A stretch of 51,715 bases of DNA, from assembly GCA_016789745.1 (NCBI GenBank), contig JAEUQF010000105.1, positions 1 to 51,715 on the forward strand, in the 5' to 3' direction. The notes beneath the pieces are model-generated. The model saw only the letters and a program-made list of their open reading frames with translations. It did no database searches and had not been told where the DNA came from. Position numbers and translations under genes: made by a program. This document shows positions 17,841 through 26,219 of the stretch, in pieces. This DNA comes from Bryobacterales bacterium (GTDB lineage: Bacteria; Acidobacteriota; Terriglobia; Bryobacterales; Bryobacteraceae). Position 1 is the stretch's first letter. Each line of letters opens with the position of its first letter.

Positions 17841-20615
17841 CTACTTGACCCAGATGCCGGCGCCTAACTGGCTGGACGTCCCATCCACGTTCACCAGGAG
17901 GCGATGCTGGCCAGCGCTGAGCGAAGCCGGGACGCGAATGCTGATCTGCAGCATGCCCGGGGAGAGCGATGCACCGGCCATAGCGACGATCTCCACACGC
18001 TCGGTGGCACCAACCGTTACCGAGACGGAGGCCGCGGGCTTGGGGTACGGGGGCGCGTCGGCGAAGCGCCCTTCTTCCATGACCGGATCCAGGCGGCCTT
18101 CGCCGGTGACCCGGAACGTCAGAACGGAGCCCGCCGCGACGGGCACGGCCTGGCTGTTGGCGTTGCCGTCTTCGTGGGTTGCAGCGACCTGCCCGCCAGT
18201 GCCTGGGACGACGAAGACGCCCGGGGCGACGCGCGCGACCGAAGCCGTGGCCTGGCGCACCACCTGACCCTCGCGGAGCACCTCGACGGGCACGGTACCC
18301 GAAGCTGGCAGCCGGTAGGGCACCTGCACCTGCAACAGATCCTTTTGGGCGTAGAGCAAAGGCGCCGCGATGCCGTCGATGCGCACCTGCACGCCGCCTA
18401 ACGTGGTTTCGAGGGCTCCGTTGGCGCCCAACCTGGCGCCTTGCGGTGAAGCCGGACCGATGCCGGTGCCCGCGATGTTCAGCAGCAGCCCGGGCGCTAG
18501 CGAGGTTTCGGCGAGCGACGCGGCGTGGGTGAGCCTGAGGGTAGGAGCCGGCTCGCTGACGGGCGGGTCCACGGGGACCGGCGGCGGGGTGGTGGGGGTC
18601 ACCGGTGGCGTGGTGGGCGTGGTCGGTGTCGTGGGCGTTGTGGGCGTCGTGGGGGCCGGCGGCAGAAGCGGTGGCGGCGGGTTGGGGGTGGCCGGCGCGA
18701 CCGGTTTTGCCGACAGTTTGCGGATGCGGTGATTGCCGCTATCGGCCAGCCAGATGGCTCCGTCGGCGGCGATGGCGAAGCTGGCTGGGGAATCCAGTTG
18801 GGCTTCGGTGGCAGGGCCGCTGTCGCCGCTGAATCCGCGCGTGGAGCCGGCCAGGACTTCGGTGACGCCCGCGGGCGTGATGCGGCGCAATTGGTGGCGG
18901 GCCGTATCGGTGAAATAGAGAGAGTAGTTGCTGTCGAGCGCGAGGCCCCAGGGAGACTCCACCCCCTCGGCCACGGTGGTGATCAGGTGCTGGGGCGTGA
19001 TGCGGCGGATACGTCGATTGCCGCTGTCGGCGAAGAAGATATCGCCGGCGGCCGAGCGTAGAACGCCCCGCGGCGCGTTGAGCTGAGCGGCGTAGGCCGG
19101 GATGTTGTCGCCATTGAAGCCGGCTTCGGCGGCACCGGCCAACGTGATGAGGTAGCCGTCGGTACCGAGGCGGCGGATGCGGTTGTTACCGGTGTCGGCG
19201 ATGAGCAGCGCCCCGCCCGGTTCCAGGGCAAGACTGGTAGGAGACGAGAGCTGCGCGCTGATGGCGGTAACGGCCTCACCATTGAGTCCGGCGCTGCCGG
19301 TGCCGACGACACCGAGGATAATACCGCTGGGCAAGATGCGGCGGATGCGATGGTTGCCGGTGTCGGCGATGTAGACGGAGCCGGCGGCGTCAGCCAGCAC
19401 CGCCTGCGGGCTATGGAGGGTGGCGCTGGTGGCGGGTCCGCCGTCGCCGCTGTTGCCAGCCTCGCCGGTGCCCGCAATGGTGGTGATCACGCCGGTGGCC
19501 GATACGCGGCGGATGCGGTGATTGGCGGTATCGGCGATGAGCCAGCCGCCCTGCCCGTCGGGCTGAACATCCCGCGGCCCGGACAGCAGCGCCTGAGCGG
19601 CTGGACCGCCATCGCCTCCAAAGCGCGGCCCGGTGCCGTTGCTGAGGGTGGTGAGCGTGCCGGATGGGGACAGGCGGCGAGCCTGGTTGGTGGCGGCGAG
19701 GAAGAGGGCGCCAGCCGCGTCGATGGCGAGGTCGCGCGTACCGGAGGCTCCGGCGACGACCTGGGCCGAACTGCCGTTGGCGCTGATCCAGGCTACCTGG
19801 TCATATCCGGCGCTGAGGACGTACAGGTTGCCGGCGGCATCGGCGACGACTGCGGTGGGCAGGTTGATGAAGCCGAGCGGTGCCTTCAGCACCTGCAGGA
19901 TGCCGTTCGACAAGCGACGGATGACATGATTGCCGCTATCGGAGATCAACAGGCTGCCGTCGGCATTGACGAACAGGCCGGCGGGGAAGGACAGAGTGGC
20001 GGCGCTGGCGGCCACGGTCTCAAAAGCCGCGCCCAACTGGCCGGTACCGATAACGGACAGCAATCGTCCGTCGGCGGAGATCTGCAGGACGCGGTGATCG
20101 GCGAAGTCGGAGATATACAGAAGGCCGGAGCGGTCGACGGCGACGTTGCGGGGGGCCTGGAGGGCGAGTTCGGTGGCCATGGCGCCAGTGAAGGTAGCGC
20201 TGCGGGTCCCGCCGCCGGCTATGGTTTCGATGCGGCCGTCGGGGTTGACGCGGCGGACGCGAGCGTTGCCGAGGTCGGCGATGTATACCGCTCCGGAAGG
20301 AGCGATGGCTATGCCATAGGGGCTACGCAACTGCGCCTGGACAGCGGGGCCACCGTCGCCGCCAAAGCCAGAGGTACCACTTCCGGCGAACAAGGATACC
20401 GCTCCGTTGGGGGCAAGGCGGTAGACGATGTGGCGATTGGCATCGGCCAGGTAGGTATGGCCGGAGGGATCTACGGCAATGCCACGCAGATCCTCCCAGC
20501 GGGGCAAGGTGGAGGATGGGTCGCGGCCGGCCTCGGTGGAGATCAGGAAGGGCGGGCTCGGAGCTTGTCCGAGGAGGGTGTGGGCGAAGAGAAGGAGATA
20601 AAACGACAAAACCAT
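17841..20615 (-). CDS. Secreted NHL-repeat protein with Solibacter-type C-terminal domain
   Basis: The 924-residue protein starts with a signal peptide (MVLSFYLLLFAHTLLGQAP). Residues about 35-640 are at least ten NHL propeller units with recurring LRSPYGIAIAPSGAVYIAD and NHRIRRI-type strings and FGGDGGPA linkers. A Thr/Pro-rich linker around 650-700 follows, then about 220 residues (SLAPGLLLNIAGTGIGP, GGVQVRIDGIAAPLLYAQ, SAGQHRLLVNVDG) that match the C-terminal domain common in Solibacter secreted proteins. It is probably an extracellular binding or scaffold protein. It is divergent from the matrixin gene, which has a similar Thr/Pro linker. Confidence 0.88.
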   Translation of the reverse strand: MVLSFYLLLFAHTLLGQAPSPPFLISTEAGRDPSSTLPRWEDLRGIAVDPSGHTYLADANRHIVYRLAPNGAVSLFAGSGTSGFGGDGGPAVQAQLRSPYGIAIAPSGAVYIADLGNARVRRVNPDGRIETIAGGGTRSATFTGAMATELALQAPRNVAVDRSGLLYISDFADHRVLQISADGRLLSVIGTGQLGAAFETVAASAATLSFPAGLFVNADGSLLISDSGNHVIRRLSNGILQVLKAPLGFINLPTAVVADAAGNLYVLSAGYDQVAWISANGSSAQVVAGASGTRDLAIDAAGALFLAATNQARRLSPSGTLTTLSNGTGPRFGGDGGPAAQALLSGPRDVQPDGQGGWLIADTANHRIRRVSATGVITTIAGTGEAGNSGDGGPATSATLHSPQAVLADAAGSVYIADTGNHRIRRILPSGIILGVVGTGSAGLNGEAVTAISAQLSSPTSLALEPGGALLIADTGNNRIRRLGTDGYLITLAGAAEAGFNGDNIPAYAAQLNAPRGVLRSAAGDIFFADSGNRRIRRITPQHLITTVAEGVESPWGLALDSNYSLYFTDTARHQLRRITPAGVTEVLAGSTRGFSGDSGPATEAQLDSPASFAIAADGAIWLADSGNHRIRKLSAKPVAPATPNPPPPLLPPAPTTPTTPTTPTTPTTPPVTPTTPPPVPVDPPVSEPAPTLRLTHAASLAETSLAPGLLLNIAGTGIGPASPQGARLGANGALETTLGGVQVRIDGIAAPLLYAQKDLLQVQVPYRLPASGTVPVEVLREGQVVRQATASVARVAPGVFVVPGTGGQVAATHEDGNANSQAVPVAAGSVLTFRVTGEGRLDPVMEEGRFADAPPYPKPAASVSVTVGATERVEIVAMAGASLSPGMLQISIRVPASLSAGQHRLLVNVDGTSSQLGAGIWVK
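18588..18654 (-). repeat. Thr/Pro codon repeat in the NHL protein linker
   Basis: About 65 bp of imperfect 9-nt units encode a TPTTPTTPTTPTT run between the propeller and the C-terminal domain. Such repeats expand and contract by slippage and act as flexible, often glycosylated, spacers. Confidence 0.7.
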
Positions 20616-20712
20616 CTAGAACTCCGGGACTACTACGATTTCCCCTGTAAACTAAGTGACCCTTGACCCGGCTTACTCTCTCCCGAATTCGATAAGTCTC
20701 TTTGTAAGGACC

Positions 20713-22914
20713 ATGCCTGTGCAGTCAAATTGGTTCCGAATGCCGTATCTTCTGCTTCTGGCGGGGGGCATTGCAGCGGGACAGTGGGTACCCCCCGGTG
20801 TGTCGTTAAAGACGGCGGGATACCCCGTTGGTGAAAGCCGAAGTGAGCGGGGAGCCGGGTTTGCGGAGAAGCGGTTGCATCCCGAGCAGCGGCATCTATT
20901 GTTGGTGTTCCGGGCCATCCCGGGGCAGGCGGAGATCGAGCAGTTGCGGCAGCAGGGGATCTCGGTCCTGCAATACGTTCCGGAGCGCGGTCTGATGGCC
21001 ACGGTACCGGCGGCAGCCTCGTTCGCGGACCTGGATGTGGAGTGGTACGGGCCGTTGGGGCCGCTGCAGAAGCTGAGCCCGCGGTTGGTGGAGGCCGGGC
21101 TGGAGCAGGCATCGCCGAGCGATCGAACGGAGTTCACGATCCTGGTGGAATTTCATGGAGATGTGAGCCGGGCGGAAATGGCGGCAATTGCGGCCGAGGA
21201 AGGCCTGCGGCTGCTGGAGAATCCGGATCTGGTTTCGTGGCAGGCGCTTGTGAGGGGCACAGCGGCCCAATTGCTGCAGTTGGCCGGTTGGGATGAGGTG
21301 CTGTATCTGTTTCCGGCGGCACGCGATCTGGAGTCGCTGAAGCCGGTGGAGGCATGCCGCGGGGCGCTGACGGCATCGGGAACGATTGGACAGTTGACGG
21401 CCAGGGTGGGTGAAGGCTGGGATGGGGATGGCAAGGGCAGCGCGGAGTTGAGCTACGTGTTTTCGGCGTACACGGGAAGGTTGACGCAGGAGCAGGCACG
21501 GTCCGAGATCCTGCGGGCGATGAAGGAATGGGCATCGGTGGTGAAGGTAGGCTTTGCGCCGGGCAGCTCGGCCGAAGCACGGCGGACAATCAACATTCTG
21601 TTTGCGACGGGCGATCATGGCGATGGGTATGCCTTTGACGGCGTGGGCAAGACGCTGGCGCACACCTTCTTCCCTGCCCCGCCGAACCCGGAGACCATAG
21701 CCGGGGACCTGCATCTGGATGATGACGAGCCGTGGCAGACGGCGGCCAGCATTGACCTGTTCAGTGTTGCGCTGCATGAGTTGGGACATGCGCTTGGTTT
21801 GTCACACTCAGATAATCCATCGGCCGTGATGTACCCGTATTACCGGCGTGTCAGCACATTGTCGGCCGATGACGTGGACTCGATCCGGGAGTTGTATGCG
21901 GCGCATAGCGGGACGCCGAATGTGACGGTGCCGGGGACGCCGGTGACACCGACGAATCCTGTGACGCCAACTACTCCGACGACACCGACGATGCCAACGA
22001 CACCGGTAGCGCCGCTGCTGTTGACGATTGAGCAGCCAGCGACGGTGAATACAACCACGACACAGGCGGCGTTCCAGTTGCAGGGGACGACGACCGGGGG
22101 CAGCGCGGTGGGGCAGGTGGCGTGGACGAACCAGCGCGGGGGGGCCGGAGTGGCATCGGGGTTCCGGCCATGGGTGGCGGCGTCGGTGCCGCTGCAAATG
22201 GGGGAGAACATCATCACGCTGATCGCCACCGACACTGGGCAGGCGCGCAATACGCAGCAGATCCGGGTGGTACGGGAGGCGGCACCGACCACCCCGACGA
22301 CACCGACGCCCCCGACAACCCCGGTGAATCCGACCCCGACGCCGGTGCCGTTGTCGATCCGGATCGTGACGCCGCAGGGTGGGGGTGTGTACCAGACCGG
22401 GCAGCCGACGGTGCAGTTGTCGGGAACGGCGGGGCCGGAAGGGACGGTGACGCGGGTGTCGTGGTCGAGTTCGCAGGGCAGCGGCGGGTCGATCCAGGGT
22501 GGGGCCTCGTGGATCACCAGCCCGGTGGCGCTGGAGAGCGGGATGAATCGGATCACGGTTACGGCCAGCGACGGACGCGGCGGAAGCGCTTCGGCGATTC
22601 TGGACGTACAGTATACGCAGCCAGCGCCGCCTCCGCTGGACCTGGTGGCACCGACACTGCAGATCACGTCGCCGGCAACGACGACCTTCGCGACGCCGAA
22701 CGCGACGCTGGTGATCACGGGTACGGCGACGGACAACACGGGTGTGGTGGAAGTGAACTGGGTGAACGGGAGCGGGCAGAGCGGGAAGGCGAGCGGGACG
22801 TCGGTGTGGCGGATCGACTATCCGCTGCAGCCGGGAATCAACACGATTGTGGTGCGGGCTTATGACGCGGCGGGGAACTTCTCGTGGCGCAGTTTCGCCG
22901 TAGTGCGCCAATAG
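20713..22914 (+). CDS. Secreted matrixin-type zinc metalloprotease with Ig-like repeats
   Basis: The 733-residue protein has a signal (MPYLLLLAGGIAAGQ, preceded by eight residues), a propeptide-like region with two related blocks, and a zinc protease domain with HELGHALGLSH (His355, His359, His365) and a downstream Met-turn VMYP. A Thr/Pro-rich linker (about 405-435) leads to three Ig-like bacterial domains, each ending in a pattern like GMNRITVTASDGRGGSA or GINTIVVRAYDAAGN. It should be a secreted endopeptidase. Start choice rests on TAAGGA just before the ATG at 20713; the ATG at 20740 is an alternative. Divergent from the NHL gene. Confidence 0.88.
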   Translation: MPVQSNWFRMPYLLLLAGGIAAGQWVPPGVSLKTAGYPVGESRSERGAGFAEKRLHPEQRHLLLVFRAIPGQAEIEQLRQQGISVLQYVPERGLMATVPAAASFADLDVEWYGPLGPLQKLSPRLVEAGLEQASPSDRTEFTILVEFHGDVSRAEMAAIAAEEGLRLLENPDLVSWQALVRGTAAQLLQLAGWDEVLYLFPAARDLESLKPVEACRGALTASGTIGQLTARVGEGWDGDGKGSAELSYVFSAYTGRLTQEQARSEILRAMKEWASVVKVGFAPGSSAEARRTINILFATGDHGDGYAFDGVGKTLAHTFFPAPPNPETIAGDLHLDDDEPWQTAASIDLFSVALHELGHALGLSHSDNPSAVMYPYYRRVSTLSADDVDSIRELYAAHSGTPNVTVPGTPVTPTNPVTPTTPTTPTMPTTPVAPLLLTIEQPATVNTTTTQAAFQLQGTTTGGSAVGQVAWTNQRGGAGVASGFRPWVAASVPLQMGENIITLIATDTGQARNTQQIRVVREAAPTTPTTPTPPTTPVNPTPTPVPLSIRIVTPQGGGVYQTGQPTVQLSGTAGPEGTVTRVSWSSSQGSGGSIQGGASWITSPVALESGMNRITVTASDGRGGSASAILDVQYTQPAPPPLDLVAPTLQITSPATTTFATPNATLVITGTATDNTGVVEVNWVNGSGQSGKASGTSVWRIDYPLQPGINTIVVRAYDAAGNFSWRSFAVVRQ

Positions 22915-22946
22915 GCGAGCTGCGCCAATAGGGCACAAACACGAAC

Positions 22947-22980
22947 GGCGGAAGAAGCCGTGATCGAGGCTCCTTCCGCC
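22947..22980. terminator. Hairpin between convergent genes
   Basis: GGCGGAAGAAGCC (22947-22959) pairs with GGCTCCTTCCGCC (22968-22980) at 12 of 13 positions around an 8-nt loop. It lies between the stop of the protease gene and the stop of the DUF1326 gene and could end both transcripts; there is no long U-tract. Just before it, the 11-mer TGCGCCAATAG occurs twice, the first copy spanning the protease stop codon. Confidence 0.6.
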
Positions 22981-23008
22981 GGGATTCGTGAGGAACGAAT
23001 CAGGAAAA

Positions 23009-23689
23009 CTAGTCGTTGAGTTGGAACGAGCCGACGAAGGCGCTGCGCTTCAGCGGGCTGGACCAAGTGGTGTTCAGACCGTCGCCCTTGTATGTATGGG
23101 CGAGCGAGTAGGCCGGCATCGCGTGATCAAGCTTGGTCAGCGGCGCATACCAGATCTCTTCGTTGGTGCAGATGTGGTCGCCGTCGTTGATGGCGCGGGT
23201 GGTCACTTCGGCCAGTTCGCCGGCTTTGAGCGAGGCGGTGGCGTTGTGGACGCTGCCCTGAATCTTGAGGTCGACCGGTGCGTAGACGATTTTGACGACA
23301 TCCTGGAGCAGGTCGCCGCCCATCTTCTTGGCGAACTTCTGCAGGGCCATGCGCTGTTCGACGCTGGCGCGCTCGTCCACGATGAGGACCGACTTCACCG
23401 GGTAGGCGTTGTTATGGATGTCGCCCAGGGTGGCGCTGGCCTTGACTACGCCGACTACCCCGAGACCCTTGAGGTCGACGCCGTCGAACTGGCCTTCGGC
23501 GACACGCCAGCCGAACACGGCCAGATCGCCCATGAGGTTCACTTCCGCATTGCCGAAGCACGGGCCGGTAAACACGTCGGCCGTGCGGGCTTCTACATAC
23601 TCGCCATGCAGCGCAGGTTTGATCGCGGTGGCCCCGAAGGCCGCAGACGCGAGCGCCGCCGTTAACGCAAGAAATTTCATCGACTTCAT
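23009..23689 (-). CDS. Exported DUF1326 protein
   Basis: The 226-residue protein has a signal peptide (MKSMKFLALTAALASAAFGA) and then the DUF1326 opening (HGEYVEARTADVFTGPCFGN) with a single conserved Cys. EGQFDGVDLKGLGVVGVV and SVLIVDERASVEQRMALQKF also fit. Function of the family is unknown; some members are encoded near DUF2182 membrane proteins, which is not the case here. Two purine-rich sites, AAGGAG and GAGGA, precede the ATG at 23689, supporting that start. Encoded alone. Confidence 0.85.
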   Translation of the reverse strand: MKSMKFLALTAALASAAFGATAIKPALHGEYVEARTADVFTGPCFGNAEVNLMGDLAVFGWRVAEGQFDGVDLKGLGVVGVVKASATLGDIHNNAYPVKSVLIVDERASVEQRMALQKFAKKMGGDLLQDVVKIVYAPVDLKIQGSVHNATASLKAGELAEVTTRAINDGDHICTNEEIWYAPLTKLDHAMPAYSLAHTYKGDGLNTTWSSPLKRSAFVGSFQLND

Positions 23690-23815
23690 ATCCTCGGCTC
23701 CTTAGCTTGCACTATAACACGGCGGTTCCGGCTGCGGGAGAGGGCCGTCCGAACAGCAGCACGCGAATTCCAAACCAGCCACTCTGCCTTCTGATTCAAT
23801 GAGTTAAGGAGGAAT

Positions 23816-24589
23816 ATGTCGTCTGCATCGCTGACCGCGCCGGAGGCATTACTGCATGCCGATTACAACCCGATCGCCGGCTTCTACAGGAAGCACTGGT
23901 GCTCGCATTACCACCGGGGGTTGGTGGCAATGGTGGAAAGACTACTTTTATGTAACATTTCGCCGGGTTCGCGAATCCTGGATGTGTGCTGTGGTACGGG
24001 CCTGGTGGCCCGTTACCTGACCGAGAGGGGATTTCGCGTAACGGGTGTGGACGCGTCGGCCGAGATGTTGGCTTTCGCGCGGGCAGAGGTCCCGGAGGGC
24101 GATTTCCGGAACGGGGACGCGCGATGCTTCGTCGTCCCGGAAGAGCACGCGGGAGCCATTTGCACGTTCGACAGCCTGAGCTACATGTTGATGGAGGAGG
24201 ATCTGGGCGGGGTGTTTGGGAGTGTGAGCCGGGCGCTACGGCCGGGCGGGATATTCCTGTTCGATCTGAGCCTGGAGGGAGCGTACCGGAGTGAATGGGG
24301 ACGAGAGTGCGCGATTGTCGAGGAAGGCGAAGCACACTTTGTGCGCGGGTCGTATGATCCTCTGCAACGAATGGGAACAACGCATGTAACAAGCTTTGTT
24401 CGAAACGGGTCGTGGAATAGGGTGGACACGACATTTCTGGCGCGCTGCCATGATCCCGAGAGCGTCGCAGACTGTCTCCGGAGGAGTGGCTTTGTGGCCG
24501 TGGAGTGGCAGGAATCGGACAGGGATGATCGGCTGCTGGCCGAGCTAGGCCCGGGCCGTGCCAGTTTTCTAGCAAGCAAGGAGAAGTAG
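23816..24589 (+). CDS. Class I SAM-dependent methyltransferase
   Basis: The 257-residue protein has the Rossmann methyltransferase motifs: ILDVCCGTGLVARYLTERG (motif I), VTGVDASAEMLAFAR (motif II), a FDSLSYMLMEEDL segment and ALRPGGIFLFDLS. The SAM-binding part is intact and the C-terminal third presumably binds substrate, which cannot be inferred. TAAGGAGG directly upstream of the ATG gives a strong ribosome site. Its stop shares one base with the GTG of nhaA, so the two are co-expressed although no functional link is obvious. Confidence 0.85.
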   Translation: MSSASLTAPEALLHADYNPIAGFYRKHWCSHYHRGLVAMVERLLLCNISPGSRILDVCCGTGLVARYLTERGFRVTGVDASAEMLAFARAEVPEGDFRNGDARCFVVPEEHAGAICTFDSLSYMLMEEDLGGVFGSVSRALRPGGIFLFDLSLEGAYRSEWGRECAIVEEGEAHFVRGSYDPLQRMGTTHVTSFVRNGSWNRVDTTFLARCHDPESVADCLRRSGFVAVEWQESDRDDRLLAELGPGRASFLASKEK

Positions 24590-25920
24590 TGAACATTACG
24601 TTTGAAGAGGCGTCGCGCCCGCGGCCGATTGTGCGGATTCTGCGGCCGTTTCAGCTGTTTCTGGAGAACGATACCTCGATCGGGATTCTGCTGCTGGCGG
24701 CGACGGTGCTGGCGCTGGTGTTTGCGAACTCGCCACTGGCGCCTCTGTACAACAGCTTCTGGCACATGCCGGTGAGTTTGACGGTGGGGCCATGGAGCAT
24801 CACGCATGAGTTGCACTTCTGGGTGAATGACTTGCTCATGGCGATATTCTTCTTTGTGGTTGGGCTGGAGATCAAGCGTGAGGTGCTGGTTGGGGAGTTG
24901 GCATCACCGCGGCAGGCGGCGTTGCCGATTGTGGCGGCGCTGGGGGGTGTGATTGTGCCGGCGTCGATTTACGCAATGTTGAACATGGGGGGCGTGGGCG
25001 CGGCGGGGTGGGGTGTACCTATGGCAACGGACATCGCGTTCGCGTTGGGGGCGATGGCGTTGCTGGGCAGCCGGGTGCCGGTGACGTTGAAGGTGTTCCT
25101 GACGGCGCTGGCGATTGTGGACGATATCGCGGCGGTGCTGGTGATTGCCGTGTTTTATACGTCGCAGATCCACTGGGCGGCGCTGGGATATGCGGCGATG
25201 GTGATGGCTGCGCTGCTGGCGGCAAACTGGCTGGGGGTGCGGCATCCGCTCCCGTTCGGTTTACTGGGGATTCTACTGTGGTTCGCGGTGCTGAACTCGG
25301 GGGTGCACGCGACGATTGCGGGCGTACTGCTGGCGATGACGATTCCGAGCCGGACGGTGATAAATCCGGACCAGTTTTTGGCGGACGCGCGGAGTTGTAT
25401 CGACCTGTTTGAACAATCGTGCCACCGCGGGCAGAGCCTGATGGCGGATGAGGCAAAGCAATCGGCGGTGCATGCGCTGGAGAATGCCTGCGAGGAGGTG
25501 CAACCGCCGCTGCACCGGATGGAGCATTCGCTGCATCCGTGGGTGATGTTCGTGATTATGCCGATATTTGCGCTGGCCAATGCGGGCGTGGTGCTGGATG
25601 CCAACAGTCTGCGGTTTTCGAATCCGGTGGTGTTGGGGGTGGTGCTGGGATTGATGCTGGGCAAGCCGATCGGGATCACGCTGGCGTCATGGCTGGCGGT
25701 GCGCAGCGGGTTGGCATCGCTGCCGGCCGGTGTGAGTTGGGCACAGATTCACGGAGCGGGTTGGCTGGGCGGGATCGGCTTCACGATGTCGCTGTTTGTG
25801 GCCAGTCTGGCGTTTCAGGACGAAGGGTTGCTGACGCTGGCGAAGTTGGGGATTCTCGCCGGGTCGACGATGGCGGGGGTGGTGGGTGCGGCGCTGCTGG
25901 TGCGGGCGGGGCGGCGTTAG
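24589..25920 (+). CDS. nhaA: Na+/H+ antiporter NhaA
   Basis: The 443-residue membrane protein follows NhaA closely: FQLFLENDTSIGILLLAATV, NDLLMAIFFFVVGLEIKREV, ATDIAFALGAMALLGSRVP, the ion-binding aspartate pair in LAIVDDIAAVLVIAVFYTS, and GWLGGIGFTMSLFVASLAF near the end. It exchanges sodium for protons across the inner membrane. It is about 55 residues longer than the E. coli protein because of a soluble insertion around 265-310 with FLADARSCIDLFEQSC, a form seen in many other bacteria. GTG start overlapping the methyltransferase stop. Confidence 0.95.
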   Translation: MNITFEEASRPRPIVRILRPFQLFLENDTSIGILLLAATVLALVFANSPLAPLYNSFWHMPVSLTVGPWSITHELHFWVNDLLMAIFFFVVGLEIKREVLVGELASPRQAALPIVAALGGVIVPASIYAMLNMGGVGAAGWGVPMATDIAFALGAMALLGSRVPVTLKVFLTALAIVDDIAAVLVIAVFYTSQIHWAALGYAAMVMAALLAANWLGVRHPLPFGLLGILLWFAVLNSGVHATIAGVLLAMTIPSRTVINPDQFLADARSCIDLFEQSCHRGQSLMADEAKQSAVHALENACEEVQPPLHRMEHSLHPWVMFVIMPIFALANAGVVLDANSLRFSNPVVLGVVLGLMLGKPIGITLASWLAVRSGLASLPAGVSWAQIHGAGWLGGIGFTMSLFVASLAFQDEGLLTLAKLGILAGSTMAGVVGAALLVRAGRR

Positions 25921-25928
25921 GAGCGGGT

Positions 25929-26144
25929 TTACAGGTCCTCGTAGCACTTGCGGAAGGGGTTGCACTCATAGTCGTCTACGGTGCGGCCGTCGGGGCCGAG
26001 GCATTGCTGGGTGCGCTGGCACCAAAAGGCACGGTCGTTGCCGTGCTGGACATTGGGGTCCCAGGGGGCCTCGATGTAGAGGCCTTTCCACCGGAGGGAT
26101 TGGCAGCGGTCGTCGTCGATTACGGTGATGCTGGAACGTTCCAT
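25929..26144 (-). CDS. Small Cys-rich protein of unknown function
   Basis: The 71-residue product contains five cysteines in two short pairs (WCQRTQQC and ECNPFRKC plus one near the N-terminus), aromatic residues and a GPDGRTVDD turn, and has no signal peptide or membrane helix. AAGGAG (26155-26160) lies 10 nt upstream of the ATG. The paired cysteines suggest a metal site or disulfides; this is inference. It stands between nhaA and the molybdoenzyme operon and is preceded by the double hairpin at 26171. Confidence 0.6.
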   Translation of the reverse strand: MERSSITVIDDDRCQSLRWKGLYIEAPWDPNVQHGNDRAFWCQRTQQCLGPDGRTVDDYECNPFRKCYEDL

Positions 26145-26170
26145 GGGATTACAGCTCCTTCAATGGAAAA

Positions 26171-26210
26171 GGGGCGGCCTGGAGGCCGCCCCGCAGACCT
26201 GGAGGTCTGC
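26171..26210. repeat. Double hairpin with TGGA tetraloops
   Basis: Two perfect hairpins follow each other directly: GGGGCGGCC-TGGA-GGCCGCCCC (26171-26192) and GCAGACC-TGGA-GGTCTGC (26193-26210, as GCAGACC-TGGA-GGTCTGC). The stems differ completely but both loops read TGGA on the plus strand. The element is just beyond the stop of the molybdoenzyme FAD-subunit gene and may terminate that operon. A structurally equivalent pair with TGGG loops is at 47321-47358. Confidence 0.7.
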
Positions 26211-26219
26211 CCCACTTGG

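Noticed and set aside
18588..18654. Short tandem repeats that could look like a CRISPR or VNTR array
   Set aside because: Units are 9 nt, in frame, and encode a Thr/Pro linker; there are no spacers.
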